From assembly GCF_033097365.1 (NCBI RefSeq), contig NZ_AP028461.1:5022001-5086000 (forward strand): a DNA stretch of 64,000 nucleotides, in the 5' to 3' direction. Source of the DNA: Actinoplanes sichuanensis (GTDB lineage: Bacteria > Actinomycetota > Actinomycetes > Mycobacteriales > Micromonosporaceae). The position numbers and the translations under genes were made by a program. Shown piece after piece: positions 16,275-24,544 of this stretch (positions are counted from its first letter, which is position 1; each line of letters starts with the position of its first letter). The notes beneath the pieces were generated by a model. It was not told where the DNA came from and ran no database searches. It was given only the letters and a program-made list of their open reading frames with translations.

Positions 16275-17255
16275 GTGACCACGAACGAGATGTACGGCAT
16301 CGGCGACGTCGCCCGGCGGACCGGCCTGAGTGTCAGCGCCGTCCGCTTCTACGCCGACGCCGGTGTCGTCACCCCGGCGGCGATCACCCCGGCCGGCCAC
16401 CGGCTGTACGACGTCGCCGCGATCGCCCGCCTGGAACTGGTCCGTACGCTGCGGGAACTCGACGCCGGCCTGGACGACGTCCGGCGAGTGCTGGCCGGCA
16501 AGACGACACTGCGTGAACTCGCCGCCGCCCACCTGGAACTGCTGACCCGGCAGGAGGCCCGGCTGCGCAGTCGCCGCGCGGTGCTGTCGGCCATCCTGCG
16601 CCAGGACACCACGGCCGAACAGGCCACCCTGATGCACCGGCTCGCCGGCATGTCGGACGAGGAACGCGACCGGTTGATCGACGACTTCTGGACCGAGGTC
16701 ACCTCCGGCTGGGAGCCACCGGAGCGGATGGTCGAGTGGTGGCGCTCGGCCCGTCCGGAACTGCCCGAACATCCCACCGCGGCCCAACTGGAGGCGTGGA
16801 TCGATCTGGCCGAACTGGTCCGCGACAGCGAGGTGCGGGTGGCCGTACGCGAGGAGCTTCGACAGACCTGCACGACCGGAGCCGGGCCGCTGATGACCTC
16901 ACCGCAGATGCTGGACAACCTGGAGGCGGCCACGCCGATCGGGCAGGCGGCGATGGACGCGGCGCGGACCGGGATGCCACCGGGGTCGCCGGAGGCGCGC
17001 GAGATCGCCGACCGATGGATCGGCTGGTTGACCGGCATCTTCGCGACACCGGACAGCCCCGGGATGCCCGATACACCGGAGTTCCGACTCCAGGCTGCCG
17101 ATCACATGCTGGCCGGCGCCGAATGGGACCGCACTCCCCCGGAGTCACCCGGTCCGTTCGACACATACATGGCGCTGGTCACGGTGATCAACGAGAAGGA
17201 GGACGAGCGTTTCCCGTTCGAGTGGCTCGCGGCCGCCTTACGCGCCTCCGCCTGA
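16275..17255 (+). CDS. MerR-family transcription regulator
   Basis: 326 residues. The N-terminal winged HTH is YGIGDVARRTGLSVSAVRFYADAG followed by ITPAGHRLYDVAAIARL, the standard MerR DNA-binding domain, then a coiled-coil dimer helix (LAAAHLELLTRQEARLRSRRA). The long C-terminal region (about residues 120 to 326) is helical with no obvious metal-binding cysteines and presumably binds a small ligand. The GTG at 16275 is chosen because it fits the promoter spacing upstream; a GTG at 16266 and an ATG at 16290 are alternatives. The regulator probably controls its own promoter. Confidence 0.8.
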   Translation: MTTNEMYGIGDVARRTGLSVSAVRFYADAGVVTPAAITPAGHRLYDVAAIARLELVRTLRELDAGLDDVRRVLAGKTTLRELAAAHLELLTRQEARLRSRRAVLSAILRQDTTAEQATLMHRLAGMSDEERDRLIDDFWTEVTSGWEPPERMVEWWRSARPELPEHPTAAQLEAWIDLAELVRDSEVRVAVREELRQTCTTGAGPLMTSPQMLDNLEAATPIGQAAMDAARTGMPPGSPEAREIADRWIGWLTGIFATPDSPGMPDTPEFRLQAADHMLAGAEWDRTPPESPGPFDTYMALVTVINEKEDERFPFEWLAAALRASA

Positions 17256-17270
17256 GACGCTCATTCCTGC

Positions 17271-17426
17271 GTGGTACGTCGATCGCGTACCCCCGACGGC
17301 TGTTCGGCCGGGATCGGCTTGCGGGCCGATCCGGGCCGGCGCCGGACCACGAGCTGCACGGCCGGCCAGACCGCGACCGTTCCGTACAAGGCGACCTACG
17401 TCTTCTGGGACGCCCTCGCCACCTGA
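17271..17426 (+). pseudogene. Possible remnant of a secreted protein C-terminus
   Basis: In the gap between the converging MerR gene and the next gene, a short frame ends with SCTAGQTATVPYKATYVFWD and a TGA at 17424-17426. The last 20 residues look like a real protein end (aromatic, beta-rich), while the upstream part is Arg-rich and shadow-like. It is likely a gene fragment; no start signal is present. Confidence 0.2.
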
Positions 17427-17454
17427 CCGCGAGCCACGATCCGGGCGTGCGGCC

Positions 17455-18183
17455 TCAGCCCAGGCGGGCCGCCGCCACGGATCGCGGCACCATCCCCGTC
17501 CCCGCGAACCGCCACTGGGTGAGCTGGACCTCGTCGACGTCGACGGTGGCCAGCTCACGGTCACGACGAGCCGCCACCCAGTCGATGAGCCGATCGGGAT
17601 TCCGGATCCGGTCGGCGAAGTGAACGAGGTTGGAGTACCAGAACTCCCTGGTGAACTCGTTCTCGTGCGTTCCGTCGGCGCCGAGTGCCCGGCCGTAGGC
17701 GGCGGCCAGCCGGTCGGCGCCGTCGCTCGAGGGCACCGCGCACGCCATCACCGAACCGGGCGTCAATGTCAGGCCGACAACTGTGAAGGTCAGCGGCCCG
17801 ATACCGGTCACCGCGACCGCGAGCGCGGCGGCGTAGCGCTGGACCAGAGGGTCGTCCTCGGCGATCGTGTCCCGCCATGCCTCGAGCGAGCGCAACGTCA
17901 GGTGCGAGCTGGTCACCGCGCCGGTCACCCAGTGCTCACCGCCTGCCACGCCGGCCGCCTCGCGGGACAACCGGTCCAGATCCGTGGCGGAAGACGGGTC
18001 CGGCCTCAGCAGCGCGGACAGTCCCCAGCGGAGCCCTCCTTCGACGGGTGGTCGCTGCATCCGATACTCACCTGCCGACACCGCGGACCGTCCCTCGGCG
18101 TACAGAGCGTCGAATGCCTCGCGGCTCACCAGACGCGGCTCAGTCCCCGCACTCACGCTCAACCTCCGCATAGCCGTCGACAT
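17455..18183 (-). CDS. Hypothetical protein, possibly 2H-phosphoesterase-like
   Basis: 242 residues starting MSTAMRRLSVSAG. There is an HLTLRSLEAW motif near residue 95 followed, about 75 residues later, by WYSNLVHFADRI, separated by hydrophobic strands (AVTGIGPLTFTVVGLTLTPGSVMACAV). The spacing and the strand ITFTVVGLTLTP pattern resemble 2H phosphoesterases such as LigT-type 2',5' RNA ligases, although the second motif (H-F-A) departs from the usual H-x-T/S. If correct, it would act on cyclic nucleotides or RNA ends in the cytoplasm. An ATG at 18171 is an alternative start. Confidence 0.6.
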   Translation of the reverse strand: MSTAMRRLSVSAGTEPRLVSREAFDALYAEGRSAVSAGEYRMQRPPVEGGLRWGLSALLRPDPSSATDLDRLSREAAGVAGGEHWVTGAVTSSHLTLRSLEAWRDTIAEDDPLVQRYAAALAVAVTGIGPLTFTVVGLTLTPGSVMACAVPSSDGADRLAAAYGRALGADGTHENEFTREFWYSNLVHFADRIRNPDRLIDWVAARRDRELATVDVDEVQLTQWRFAGTGMVPRSVAAARLG

Positions 18184-18398
18184 GAACGGATCACGAACGG
18201 TACCGCTCGCGCTCCAGGGCGAAATTCGATGGATCAGAGCCGGGCGTACGGCTACCGTGCTGCCCGACTCAATGGACGAGGTGGGGACGCGCCGTTGTAC
18301 CTCCTGTGAGACATCCCAAGCGCTGATCTGTAGCGCGCCGCGCCATGCGCCGCGCGCCTTTTTGCTGCGGAAATTCTCACTGGAATCGGTGTATCTCC

Positions 18399-18947
18399 AT
18401 GTCTCTGACCTGGGCCGTCGTGCCCACCGACATGCCTCTCGTCCTCCGCCGCTGTCATTCGTGTGCGTCGCGGCTTTTCCGGCCGAGCGGCAAGTTCCGT
18501 GTCAACGCCAATCACAAACTGCTCGACGTCTGGCTGCTGATCCTCTGCACCGGTTGCGGGGACACCGCGAAGCTCACGGTTCTGGAACGGATGACCGTCC
18601 GTTCCATCGCGCCCGAGTTGCTCGACCGCCTGCACGACAACGACCTGGCCCTGACCGCCGAACTGCTTCAGGATCCGGTCGTGCGACATCGCAATCGGAT
18701 CGCCCTCGACTGGGACGGCGCCTGGCGTCTCGACACCGGCGCGTCGGGTCTCCCGGACGACGATGTGCTCGACGTCTCGGTCCGCTTCGAGGCGAGGATC
18801 CCGGTCCGGCCGGTCCGGCTGATCGCCGAGGGTTGCGGTCTGCGCCGGGCCGAGGTGGACCGGCTGATAGCCGACGGCCGAATCGTCTCGGCGGTCCGGT
18901 TGACCGGCAGGCTCACCGGCGATTTCACCTTCACGCTCAAACACTGA
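18399..18947 (+). CDS. DUF1062-like protein with zinc knuckles
   Basis: A 182-residue protein from the ATG at 18399 (MSLTWAVVPTDMPLVLRRC). It shows CHSC near residue 20 and CTGC near residue 52, two CxxC knuckles that suggest a zinc ribbon, with the intervening stretch GKFRVNANHKLLDVWLLI. This order (a leading Trp, a CxxC, a NxNxKLLDVWLL block, a second CxxC, then TAKLTVLER) is the DUF1062 pattern. The second half is helical with an S4-like end (CGLRRAEVDRLIADGRI), suggesting RNA binding. The biological role of the family is not established. Confidence 0.8.
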   Translation: MSLTWAVVPTDMPLVLRRCHSCASRLFRPSGKFRVNANHKLLDVWLLILCTGCGDTAKLTVLERMTVRSIAPELLDRLHDNDLALTAELLQDPVVRHRNRIALDWDGAWRLDTGASGLPDDDVLDVSVRFEARIPVRPVRLIAEGCGLRRAEVDRLIADGRIVSAVRLTGRLTGDFTFTLKH

Positions 18948-18963
18948 TCCGGCTCATCCGGAG

Positions 18964-18992
18964 GCCTGCCCGGCGATCACCGCCGGGCAGGC
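18964..18992. terminator. Bidirectional hairpin terminator
   Basis: A perfect 12 bp stem (GCCTGCCCGGCG / CGCCGGGCAGGC) with a 5-base loop lies between two converging genes. The loop holds the stop codon of the minus-strand gene, so the stem can serve both strands. Confidence 0.7.
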
Positions 18993-19471
18993 GCGTGTTT
19001 CGCGACATGGACGGCGTACGGGTCCAAGCCCACTTCGGCACGCCGCTGATCCATCTGTTCCGGATCCACGCACGGCCACGGAACGGGTACGCCGTCGACG
19101 ACGCCCGCGATCTGGGTGCCGTAGATCTGCGGGTGGCCCTCGTTGACCAGGAGCCGGTCGCGCAGCATGGCCACCTGGGTTCGGTCCTGCCCGGTCTCGG
19201 TCATCAGGTCGAGGACCCGTCGTTGCAGGTGGAGTTGCCGGTCGGCGTGCTGGGCGATCAGCCAGGCCCGGCGGGCGGCCTCCGGGCCGACGAGTTCCGG
19301 GCCGGGCCACCCGTACTCGTCGATGATCTCGGAAAGGCGATCGCCGTTGCGGACGGTGACCCGCCGGTGGGCCAGTCGGGCCGCGAAGTCGTCGCCGAGG
19401 GCGCCGGCCTGCAGTCGCCGGTCCTCGTCGGTGATGTCGATCAGTTCTTGCGCGAGTGCGTCATCAACCAT
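18977..19471 (-). CDS. DUF6624-like hypothetical protein
   Basis: 164 residues from the ATG at 19471 (MVDDALAQELIDITDEDRRL). The protein is helical with the characteristic segments IIDEYGWPGPELVG, AWLIAQHADRQLHLQRRVLDLM and LLVNEGHPQIYGTQI, which match a widespread family (DUF6624) whose function is unknown. The conserved HAD and GTQ segments may form a polar site. It is preceded by an AT-rich divergent promoter region shared with the protease gene at 19648, and ends inside a bidirectional terminator. Confidence 0.8.
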   Translation of the reverse strand: MVDDALAQELIDITDEDRRLQAGALGDDFAARLAHRRVTVRNGDRLSEIIDEYGWPGPELVGPEAARRAWLIAQHADRQLHLQRRVLDLMTETGQDRTQVAMLRDRLLVNEGHPQIYGTQIAGVVDGVPVPWPCVDPEQMDQRRAEVGLDPYAVHVAKHAPARR

Positions 19472-19494
19472 GCTCCGCACGCTAGAGGAACGCG

Positions 19495-19600
19495 ATTCCA
19501 CCACTCTCCACCCCGAGCCACACATAGATGCATATGGATTATAAATAATCGTATAGGGAGCCCCTTTCGGTGGAACCGAGGTTCCGCGGGGTCGAATCTG
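19495..19600. promoter_or_regulatory. AT-rich divergent promoter region
   Basis: Between two divergent genes the sequence drops sharply in GC around 19521-19555, with TATAAATAAT and CGTATAGGGA blocks, in contrast to flanking sequence above 70 percent GC. This is the likely site of both promoters. No clear inverted repeat was found, and the exact -10 elements are uncertain. Confidence 0.4.
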
Positions 19601-19647
19601 AGACAGGTGGCTCGTGATCACCGGCGCGACGGCGTACAGGTGAGGCC

Positions 19648-21780
19648 ATGTGTCAGAAGGAAACGTGTTCGTCCGCCTCGGAACTGACGTTCGGTACGGA
19701 CGGGGAACTCATCACGACAGTGGACGAAGCCGGGCCGTGTGCGATCGAACTACTCAACGGCTCGTGGCTGATCGAGGTCCAGCCGCGGAATCCGACCGTT
19801 CTCACGCCCGTGGTCCGCGGACACCTGCGGATCGAGGTCGCCCCGGCGGCCCTGCGGGTCTCGGGTGACATCTACACCCGCCGGGCCGGCTTGGTGCCGC
19901 CGGCCGGCGCCTCGTCGGCGGTCACCCCGGAACCGGACGAGGCCGGCACCGTCGCGCCGTGGTATCCGAGTTTCCCGAAGTCCCAGTACTCCTGGTATCT
20001 CCGCTCGGCCGGCGCCACCTACGCCGACGGTGTCCTGACCGTGACGATCGTGCGTCACCTCTGGAACCGGTCCACCCAGGAGTTCGCCGCCACCGACACC
20101 GGCACTCTCACCCTGCGCTGCCGTCGCGGCCTGATCGCGGGCCCGCAGCAGATGCCGGGCACCCTCCGGGTCGGGGGTTCGGTCTCCACCGTCCAGGTCA
20201 CCAAGACGTCCACGTTGTACCGTGGCTGCCACGTCGAGGTGGACGCGATGGTCAACCGCCGGTTCCCGGTGTCGGCGACGATCGGTTCGGGTGCGGTCGC
20301 CACGTTCCAGTCCGTCTACGCCACCGCCGGCTGGGATCTGCGGGTCACCACCGACGAGATCAACCTGCCGGAGGACTCGAACCTCACCAACCCCGAGCTC
20401 CAGGCGCTGCTCACCGGGCATCAGCAGTCCTCGGACGACGAGCTGTGGCGGCTCTGGCTGCTCATCGGCTCGGCTCAGGGCGACGTGCTCGGGATCATGT
20501 TCGACGACGACACGGCACCTCGACAGGGCGCGGTCGGGTTCGCCGACGCCCGCCTGGGCAACCGTCCGGAGATCGCCGCCTCGGCGCGCGACCAGCCGTT
20601 GAACAACGTGCCCGCGGCGTTCCTGCGGACGCTGGTCCACGAGGCCGGGCACGCGCTGAACCTGTTCCACCCCAAACACGACGTGCACGCGCCGGGCATC
20701 GGCACCGAGATCATGAACCAGACCGGTGACGTGCTGGGTTTCGCGAGCGCCGGTAACCCGTACCCCGGGAATGCCTCGTTCCTCTTCAGCGAACACGACC
20801 GACTGTCGCTGGTGCACGCACCGGACCCGCAGGTGCGGCCGGGCTGGAAGAACTTCGGCTGGGGTCACGGCACCCTGTCCGCAGGCCTGCCGACGGCGGT
20901 GGACGTCGCCGGGCTCGCCGTCGAGGACGACGCCGACGGGCTGGAGCTCACGCTCGGGCTGCCGGCGCAGGCGTACGTCGGGGAGTTCATCACCGCCGAG
21001 GTGGTGCTGACCAACACCGGCGGTCATGCCCGCGAGGTGACCGGGCTGCTCACGCTGGCCGAGGGTGACCTGGTGTTCTTGCGCACCTCACCGCAGGGGC
21101 GGCTGGATCACCTGCTCGACGTCACCGTCGGGTGCGGGCCACGACCGATGGTGCGTCTCGGCCCCGGCGAGTCGGTCACCGGCCGGGTGCAGGTGTACTT
21201 CACCAACCAGGGGGTGACCTTCGAACTGCCCGGCCGGCACACGGTGGTGGCCCGCCTGGTGGTCGACCCGATCACCACGGTGTCGTCCGAGCCGGTGCCG
21301 ATCGACATCCGGACACCGGCGTCCGACACCGAGGTCGCCATCTCGGCCAAGACCCTGTCCCCGGGCGTCGGCCGGGCCCTCGCGCTCGGCGACTTCACCC
21401 GCGACGAGACGGCCCGCGCGATCCTCACCGACCTGGCCGAATCGCATCCGGACACCGACACCGGGGCCGCGTCGGCGCTCGTGATGGCGAACTCGCTGGC
21501 CCGCTCGTTCACCGACTTCCGGGCCGACACCACGAGGGCGGCCGACCCGGACGAGTCCGCGCGGTTCCTCGACCTGGCACTCGGCGGGCGTTCGGCGGCC
21601 CGGGCGGTCGAGCTGGCGGTGACCGTCGCCGCCCCGACCGAGAAGGACGCCCCGGTCGTCGCGGATACTCTCGCCCGGCTCCGTCGTCAGGCCGCTCCGA
21701 CCGCCGACGCCGGTGGCGACGGTGACCTCGCCGCGGCGGAACGGGTGGCCGAGGACTTCATGCGGGTCCGCGCCCGCTGA
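19648..21780 (+). CDS. Zincin-like metalloprotease
   Basis: 710 residues with no signal peptide. The zinc motif HEAGHALNLFH (residues 331 to 341) is the extended HExxHxxxxxH of metzincin-type peptidases, followed by EIMNQTG, which fits the Met-turn. The N-terminal 300 residues are beta-rich, with SQYSWYLRSAG and ATIGSGAVATFQSVYATAGW (which resembles the pre-catalytic region). The region after residue 410 is a beta-sandwich (GEFITAEVVLTNTGGHAREV), and the C-terminus is helical. It probably cleaves peptides using zinc. The lack of a signal peptide suggests cytoplasmic action or a non-classical export route. Its 3' end overlaps the converging hydrolase gene by 23 bp. Confidence 0.8.
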   Translation: MCQKETCSSASELTFGTDGELITTVDEAGPCAIELLNGSWLIEVQPRNPTVLTPVVRGHLRIEVAPAALRVSGDIYTRRAGLVPPAGASSAVTPEPDEAGTVAPWYPSFPKSQYSWYLRSAGATYADGVLTVTIVRHLWNRSTQEFAATDTGTLTLRCRRGLIAGPQQMPGTLRVGGSVSTVQVTKTSTLYRGCHVEVDAMVNRRFPVSATIGSGAVATFQSVYATAGWDLRVTTDEINLPEDSNLTNPELQALLTGHQQSSDDELWRLWLLIGSAQGDVLGIMFDDDTAPRQGAVGFADARLGNRPEIAASARDQPLNNVPAAFLRTLVHEAGHALNLFHPKHDVHAPGIGTEIMNQTGDVLGFASAGNPYPGNASFLFSEHDRLSLVHAPDPQVRPGWKNFGWGHGTLSAGLPTAVDVAGLAVEDDADGLELTLGLPAQAYVGEFITAEVVLTNTGGHAREVTGLLTLAEGDLVFLRTSPQGRLDHLLDVTVGCGPRPMVRLGPGESVTGRVQVYFTNQGVTFELPGRHTVVARLVVDPITTVSSEPVPIDIRTPASDTEVAISAKTLSPGVGRALALGDFTRDETARAILTDLAESHPDTDTGAASALVMANSLARSFTDFRADTTRAADPDESARFLDLALGGRSAARAVELAVTVAAPTEKDAPVVADTLARLRRQAAPTADAGGDGDLAAAERVAEDFMRVRAR

Positions 21781-22633
21781 GGCGTTCGCCGAGGAACCGG
21801 TAGGCGCGTTCCCGCATCACCGGGGTGAAGACGTGCCCGGCGTCGTACATCGCCAGTTCGGCCCGGTCGCCGAGGAGACGCTGGACGCCGACGAACAGTT
21901 CCTCGGCGCCGCGGCTCCATTTGTCGGTGGTGCCGGCCGAGATGAGCAGTGCCGTCCGGTCGAAGAGGGCGACGACGTCCTCGAGGTCGTGCTGCTCGGC
22001 GAACCCGGGCAGCACGAACTCGGCCTGAATCCCGGTGTCGTGGGTGTACGAGTGCCGGTACGGGATGCAGCCGCAGTTCGACACCGAGGCGACGATGCGC
22101 GGGTCGTGGGCGGGCGCCCAGAAGGCCATCCGCCCACCGTAGGAGTGCCCGATGAACCCGATCCGACGAGCGTCGACTTCGGGCCGCGAGATCAGGTGGT
22201 CGAGCGCCACCGAGACGTCGTGCAGGCAGGACGCGAGCAGGGTCCGTCCGCGGACCAGCCGGGTGGACAGCTCGAACCAGGTGACGTTGCCGGCGCCGTC
22301 CGGGCTCCAGTTGCGTTCCTCGAACCCGACCGCGTCCGGCGCGATCGTGACGAACCCTCGCTCGGCCAGCTCATGGGCATACGCCTGGTCCGGGTCGCCG
22401 GCCAGCCCGACGACCTCACTCTTGCCGAGGTCGAAACGGGACGCGTGCTGGTGGTGGCAGAACACGGCCGGGGCCGGCCCTTGAAGATCATGAGGAACGC
22501 AGACGTACGCCGAGACGCGCTCCCCCGGCCCGACCGAGTACCTGACCTTCTCCCGCACGTAACGACCACAGTCGACCCGTTCGAGGCACTCGACGTCGAG
22601 GTCGCACCGCTCCGGCAGAGGTCCGAGAAACAT
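21758..22633 (-). CDS. Alpha/beta-hydrolase, dienelactone-hydrolase-like
   Basis: A 291-residue serine hydrolase. The nucleophile elbow is FIGHSYGGRM, the acid is probably Asp in SAGTTDKW and the base is His in YDAGHVFTPV. Front strands include APAVFCHHQHAS (oxyanion-hole region) and GFVTIAPDAVGFEERN. It is cytoplasmic, with no signal peptide; the natural ester or acyl substrate is unknown. The start is the ATG at 22633, with an in-frame GTG at 22642 as an alternative; no ribosome binding site separates them. The gene lies six bases downstream of a membrane protein gene on the same strand, so the two form an operon. Confidence 0.8.
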   Translation of the reverse strand: MFLGPLPERCDLDVECLERVDCGRYVREKVRYSVGPGERVSAYVCVPHDLQGPAPAVFCHHQHASRFDLGKSEVVGLAGDPDQAYAHELAERGFVTIAPDAVGFEERNWSPDGAGNVTWFELSTRLVRGRTLLASCLHDVSVALDHLISRPEVDARRIGFIGHSYGGRMAFWAPAHDPRIVASVSNCGCIPYRHSYTHDTGIQAEFVLPGFAEQHDLEDVVALFDRTALLISAGTTDKWSRGAEELFVGVQRLLGDRAELAMYDAGHVFTPVMRERAYRFLGERLSGRGPA

Positions 22634-22638
22634 GGCCG

Positions 22639-23673
22639 TCACGCGTGCATTATCGCCGCCACGAGATAGCCGGCCGTCGCGAGGAGGGCACCGACCATCG
22701 CGTGCCCGATCGTCACGCCCAGCACGGTCACGTAACCGGCCGCCACCACGAGCCCTTTGCGCCGGGGCGCGAGATCGTCCGGTAGCAGCGCCACCAGCAG
22801 CACCGACCCCACCGCGACCGGCAGCCAGTAGTAGCCGAACGCCAGCGGATCGGTGACCACCCGCAGCAGCCCCACCGCGGCCGGTGCCGCCGCGACCGCG
22901 ATCAGTCGCCCACGCAGCAGCCCCGCGACGACCGCGCAGCCGCCCGCCACGAGCACCGCCTGCCCCAGCCGGGTCGCCCACGTCACCTCACGCAGCCCGA
23001 GCAGATACGGCAGCGTCCCCGGATCCACCGGCCACACGTGTCCGAACATCTCGAACCGGCCGCTCAACACGAACGGCAGATACCCCACCACCGCGATCCC
23101 GGCCGCGACCAGCCCGGTCCGCGTCGCCCGCCCGATCCGGCCCGCCGCCAGCAGGCACGGAAGACCCAACACCGCGACCGGCGCGATCCAGACCGACACT
23201 CCGAGCAGCAGCGCGGCGGCGGGCCACCGACCCCGACGATCAACCACGATGGCGTACGCCCAGAGCACCGCCATGATCGACTCGGCCGGATGCCCGGTCC
23301 ACGGCATCGGCCCGATCAGCCACAGCAGCGCGAGCAGGGCGACGACGACCTCACGCACCGGCCGCCCTCGGCAGGCGGCCATCGCGCCCAGCATCAGCGC
23401 CACGTCCACCACGACCATGACCAGCGGATGCGGCATCCCGTCCGCCGCACCGGCCATCAGAACCCGGCTGAGCACCAGCTGCAACGGCCCGGCCTGCGTG
23501 AACGTCCCCGCGTAGACCTCATCGAACCGCCCGGCCAGCACCCGCCCACCGAGCGCGGCGAAGTCGACCAGATCCGCCGACGACACCGGCGGCACGACCA
23601 ACGACGCCGACGCGGCCAGAAGCGCGGCCACCCACCGCCGCCGGTGCAGCAGAAACGCCCCGACAACGGTCAC
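22639..23673 (-). CDS. Polytopic membrane protein, GT-C-like
   Basis: About 344 residues with at least nine hydrophobic helices, for example VAALLAASASLVVPP, VVALLALLWLIGPM, AAALLLGVSVWIAPVAVLGLPCLLA, LVAAGIAVVGYLPFVL and VAVGSVLLVALL. The alternation of short loops with Trp/His/Pro (PMPWTGHPAES, GHVWPVDPGTLPYLLG) resembles GT-C-fold glycosyltransferases of the GT87 type, but a clear acidic catalytic motif is not evident. The GTG at 23673 (VTVVGAFLLHRRRW) is chosen because the frame upstream of it is Arg/Trp-rich and shadow-like; an upstream start at 23844 would collide with the divergent operator region. It is probably a lipid-linked sugar or envelope enzyme. Confidence 0.6.
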   Translation of the reverse strand: MTVVGAFLLHRRRWVAALLAASASLVVPPVSSADLVDFAALGGRVLAGRFDEVYAGTFTQAGPLQLVLSRVLMAGAADGMPHPLVMVVVDVALMLGAMAACRGRPVREVVVALLALLWLIGPMPWTGHPAESIMAVLWAYAIVVDRRGRWPAAALLLGVSVWIAPVAVLGLPCLLAAGRIGRATRTGLVAAGIAVVGYLPFVLSGRFEMFGHVWPVDPGTLPYLLGLREVTWATRLGQAVLVAGGCAVVAGLLRGRLIAVAAAPAAVGLLRVVTDPLAFGYYWLPVAVGSVLLVALLPDDLAPRRKGLVVAAGYVTVLGVTIGHAMVGALLATAGYLVAAIMHA

Positions 23674-23762
23674 CTCAGTACGATCGGCGCGTTCAGCGCC
23701 CGGCCTGAGCCACCAGCCGGCCCGGCCGCCCGGCACGCACCTGGGCCCCGCGATCCACCGAC

Positions 23763-23822
23763 ACCGGTTGCGGTTCGCAATCGGTGCACTAGGATGAAAC
23801 TGATTGCAAAGCGCAATCAGTT
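23763..23822 (+). promoter_or_regulatory. Promoter with two related inverted repeats
   Basis: A near-perfect repeat ACCGGTTGCG-GTT-CGCAATCGGT (23763-23785) and a perfect repeat AACTGATTGC-N5-GCAATCAGTT (23798-23822) flank a promoter with TTGCGG at 23768 and TAGGAT at 23790-23795. The half-sites share ATTGC/GCAAT. The first repeat covers the -35 element and the second the start region, a strong arrangement for repression. No regulator gene is adjacent. Confidence 0.6.
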
Positions 23823-23842
23823 CGCGAGAGGAGCCCGAGACC

Positions 23843-24166
23843 ATGAGGTTCGTGACGATCGGATACGGGGATCAGGCCGGTTACGACAGCACCGACACGG
23901 CCGTGCTCGACGCGGCGCACGCGCACGACGCACGGCTGCGCGAGAGCGGGGCGGTCATGGGGATCGCCGGTGAGCCCGTGCAGGTTCGTAACCACCAGGC
24001 CGCCGAGACGACCACCCGGACCGGGGCGTTCCTCAGGTCCGAGCTGCCCTTGGCCGGGTTCGCCCTGATCGAGGCCCCGACACTGGCCGACGCCGTCGCG
24101 ATGGTGTCGCAGTCCCCGTGCGCGGTCGCGAACGGGGTCGTCGAGGTGTGGCCGCTACAGGACTGA
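23843..24166 (+). CDS. YCII-related domain protein
   Basis: A 107-residue protein beginning MRFVTIGYGDQAGYD. It follows a clear ribosome binding site (GAGAGGAG). The fold is the ferredoxin-like YCII type: an opening strand, a helix with HDARLRESGAVMG, the strand pair PVQVRNH and TRTGAFLRSELPLAGFALIEA, and a final Trp-containing strand (GVVEVWPLQD). The family comprises small dimeric stress or redox-linked proteins, often of unknown activity. It is preceded by a double operator, so expression is probably inducible. Its 3' end overlaps the converging receiver gene by 12 bp. Confidence 0.8.
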   Translation: MRFVTIGYGDQAGYDSTDTAVLDAAHAHDARLRESGAVMGIAGEPVQVRNHQAAETTTRTGAFLRSELPLAGFALIEAPTLADAVAMVSQSPCAVANGVVEVWPLQD

Positions 24167-24544
24167 CGGCACCCGTTCGGACATCGCGTCTCGCAGCTCG
24201 GCGATGACGTGCCGCGGCGACAGCGGCTTGAGCAGGTAACGGTCGGCGCCCGCGGCCAGACCGGCCGCGATGGCGTCCGGGTGCACGTTGGCCGAGAACA
24301 TCACGATCGTGGTGTCGCGGCCCGCCGGGCCCTGCCGGACCAGGCGGCACAGGTCCAGGCCGTCCATGTCCGGCATCTCCACGTCGAGGATGATGGCGGC
24401 CGGTTCGGCGGTGACCAGCATCCGGGCTGCGGTACGGCCGTCCGGTGCACCGACGCACTCGTACCCGGCGTTGGTCACCAGATGCGTCAGCAGCTCACGC
24501 ATGTCCGCGTCGTCCTCCACGACGAGCACCATGTCCCGGCTCAC
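24155..24544 (-). CDS. Stand-alone response-regulator receiver protein
   Basis: 129 residues covering only a receiver domain. The acidic pair is EDDAD near residue 10, the phosphoacceptor Asp is in AAIILDVEMPDMDGL near residue 53, the switch Ser/Thr is in IVMFSANV and the conserved Lys in RYLLKPLSPRHV. There is no DNA-binding or output domain, so it probably works by protein contact or as a phosphate relay. The ATG overlaps the stop of the upstream histidine kinase gene (ATGA), making that kinase its likely phosphodonor. Confidence 0.9.
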   Translation of the reverse strand: MSRDMVLVVEDDADMRELLTHLVTNAGYECVGAPDGRTAARMLVTAEPAAIILDVEMPDMDGLDLCRLVRQGPAGRDTTIVMFSANVHPDAIAAGLAAGADRYLLKPLSPRHVIAELRDAMSERVPSVL

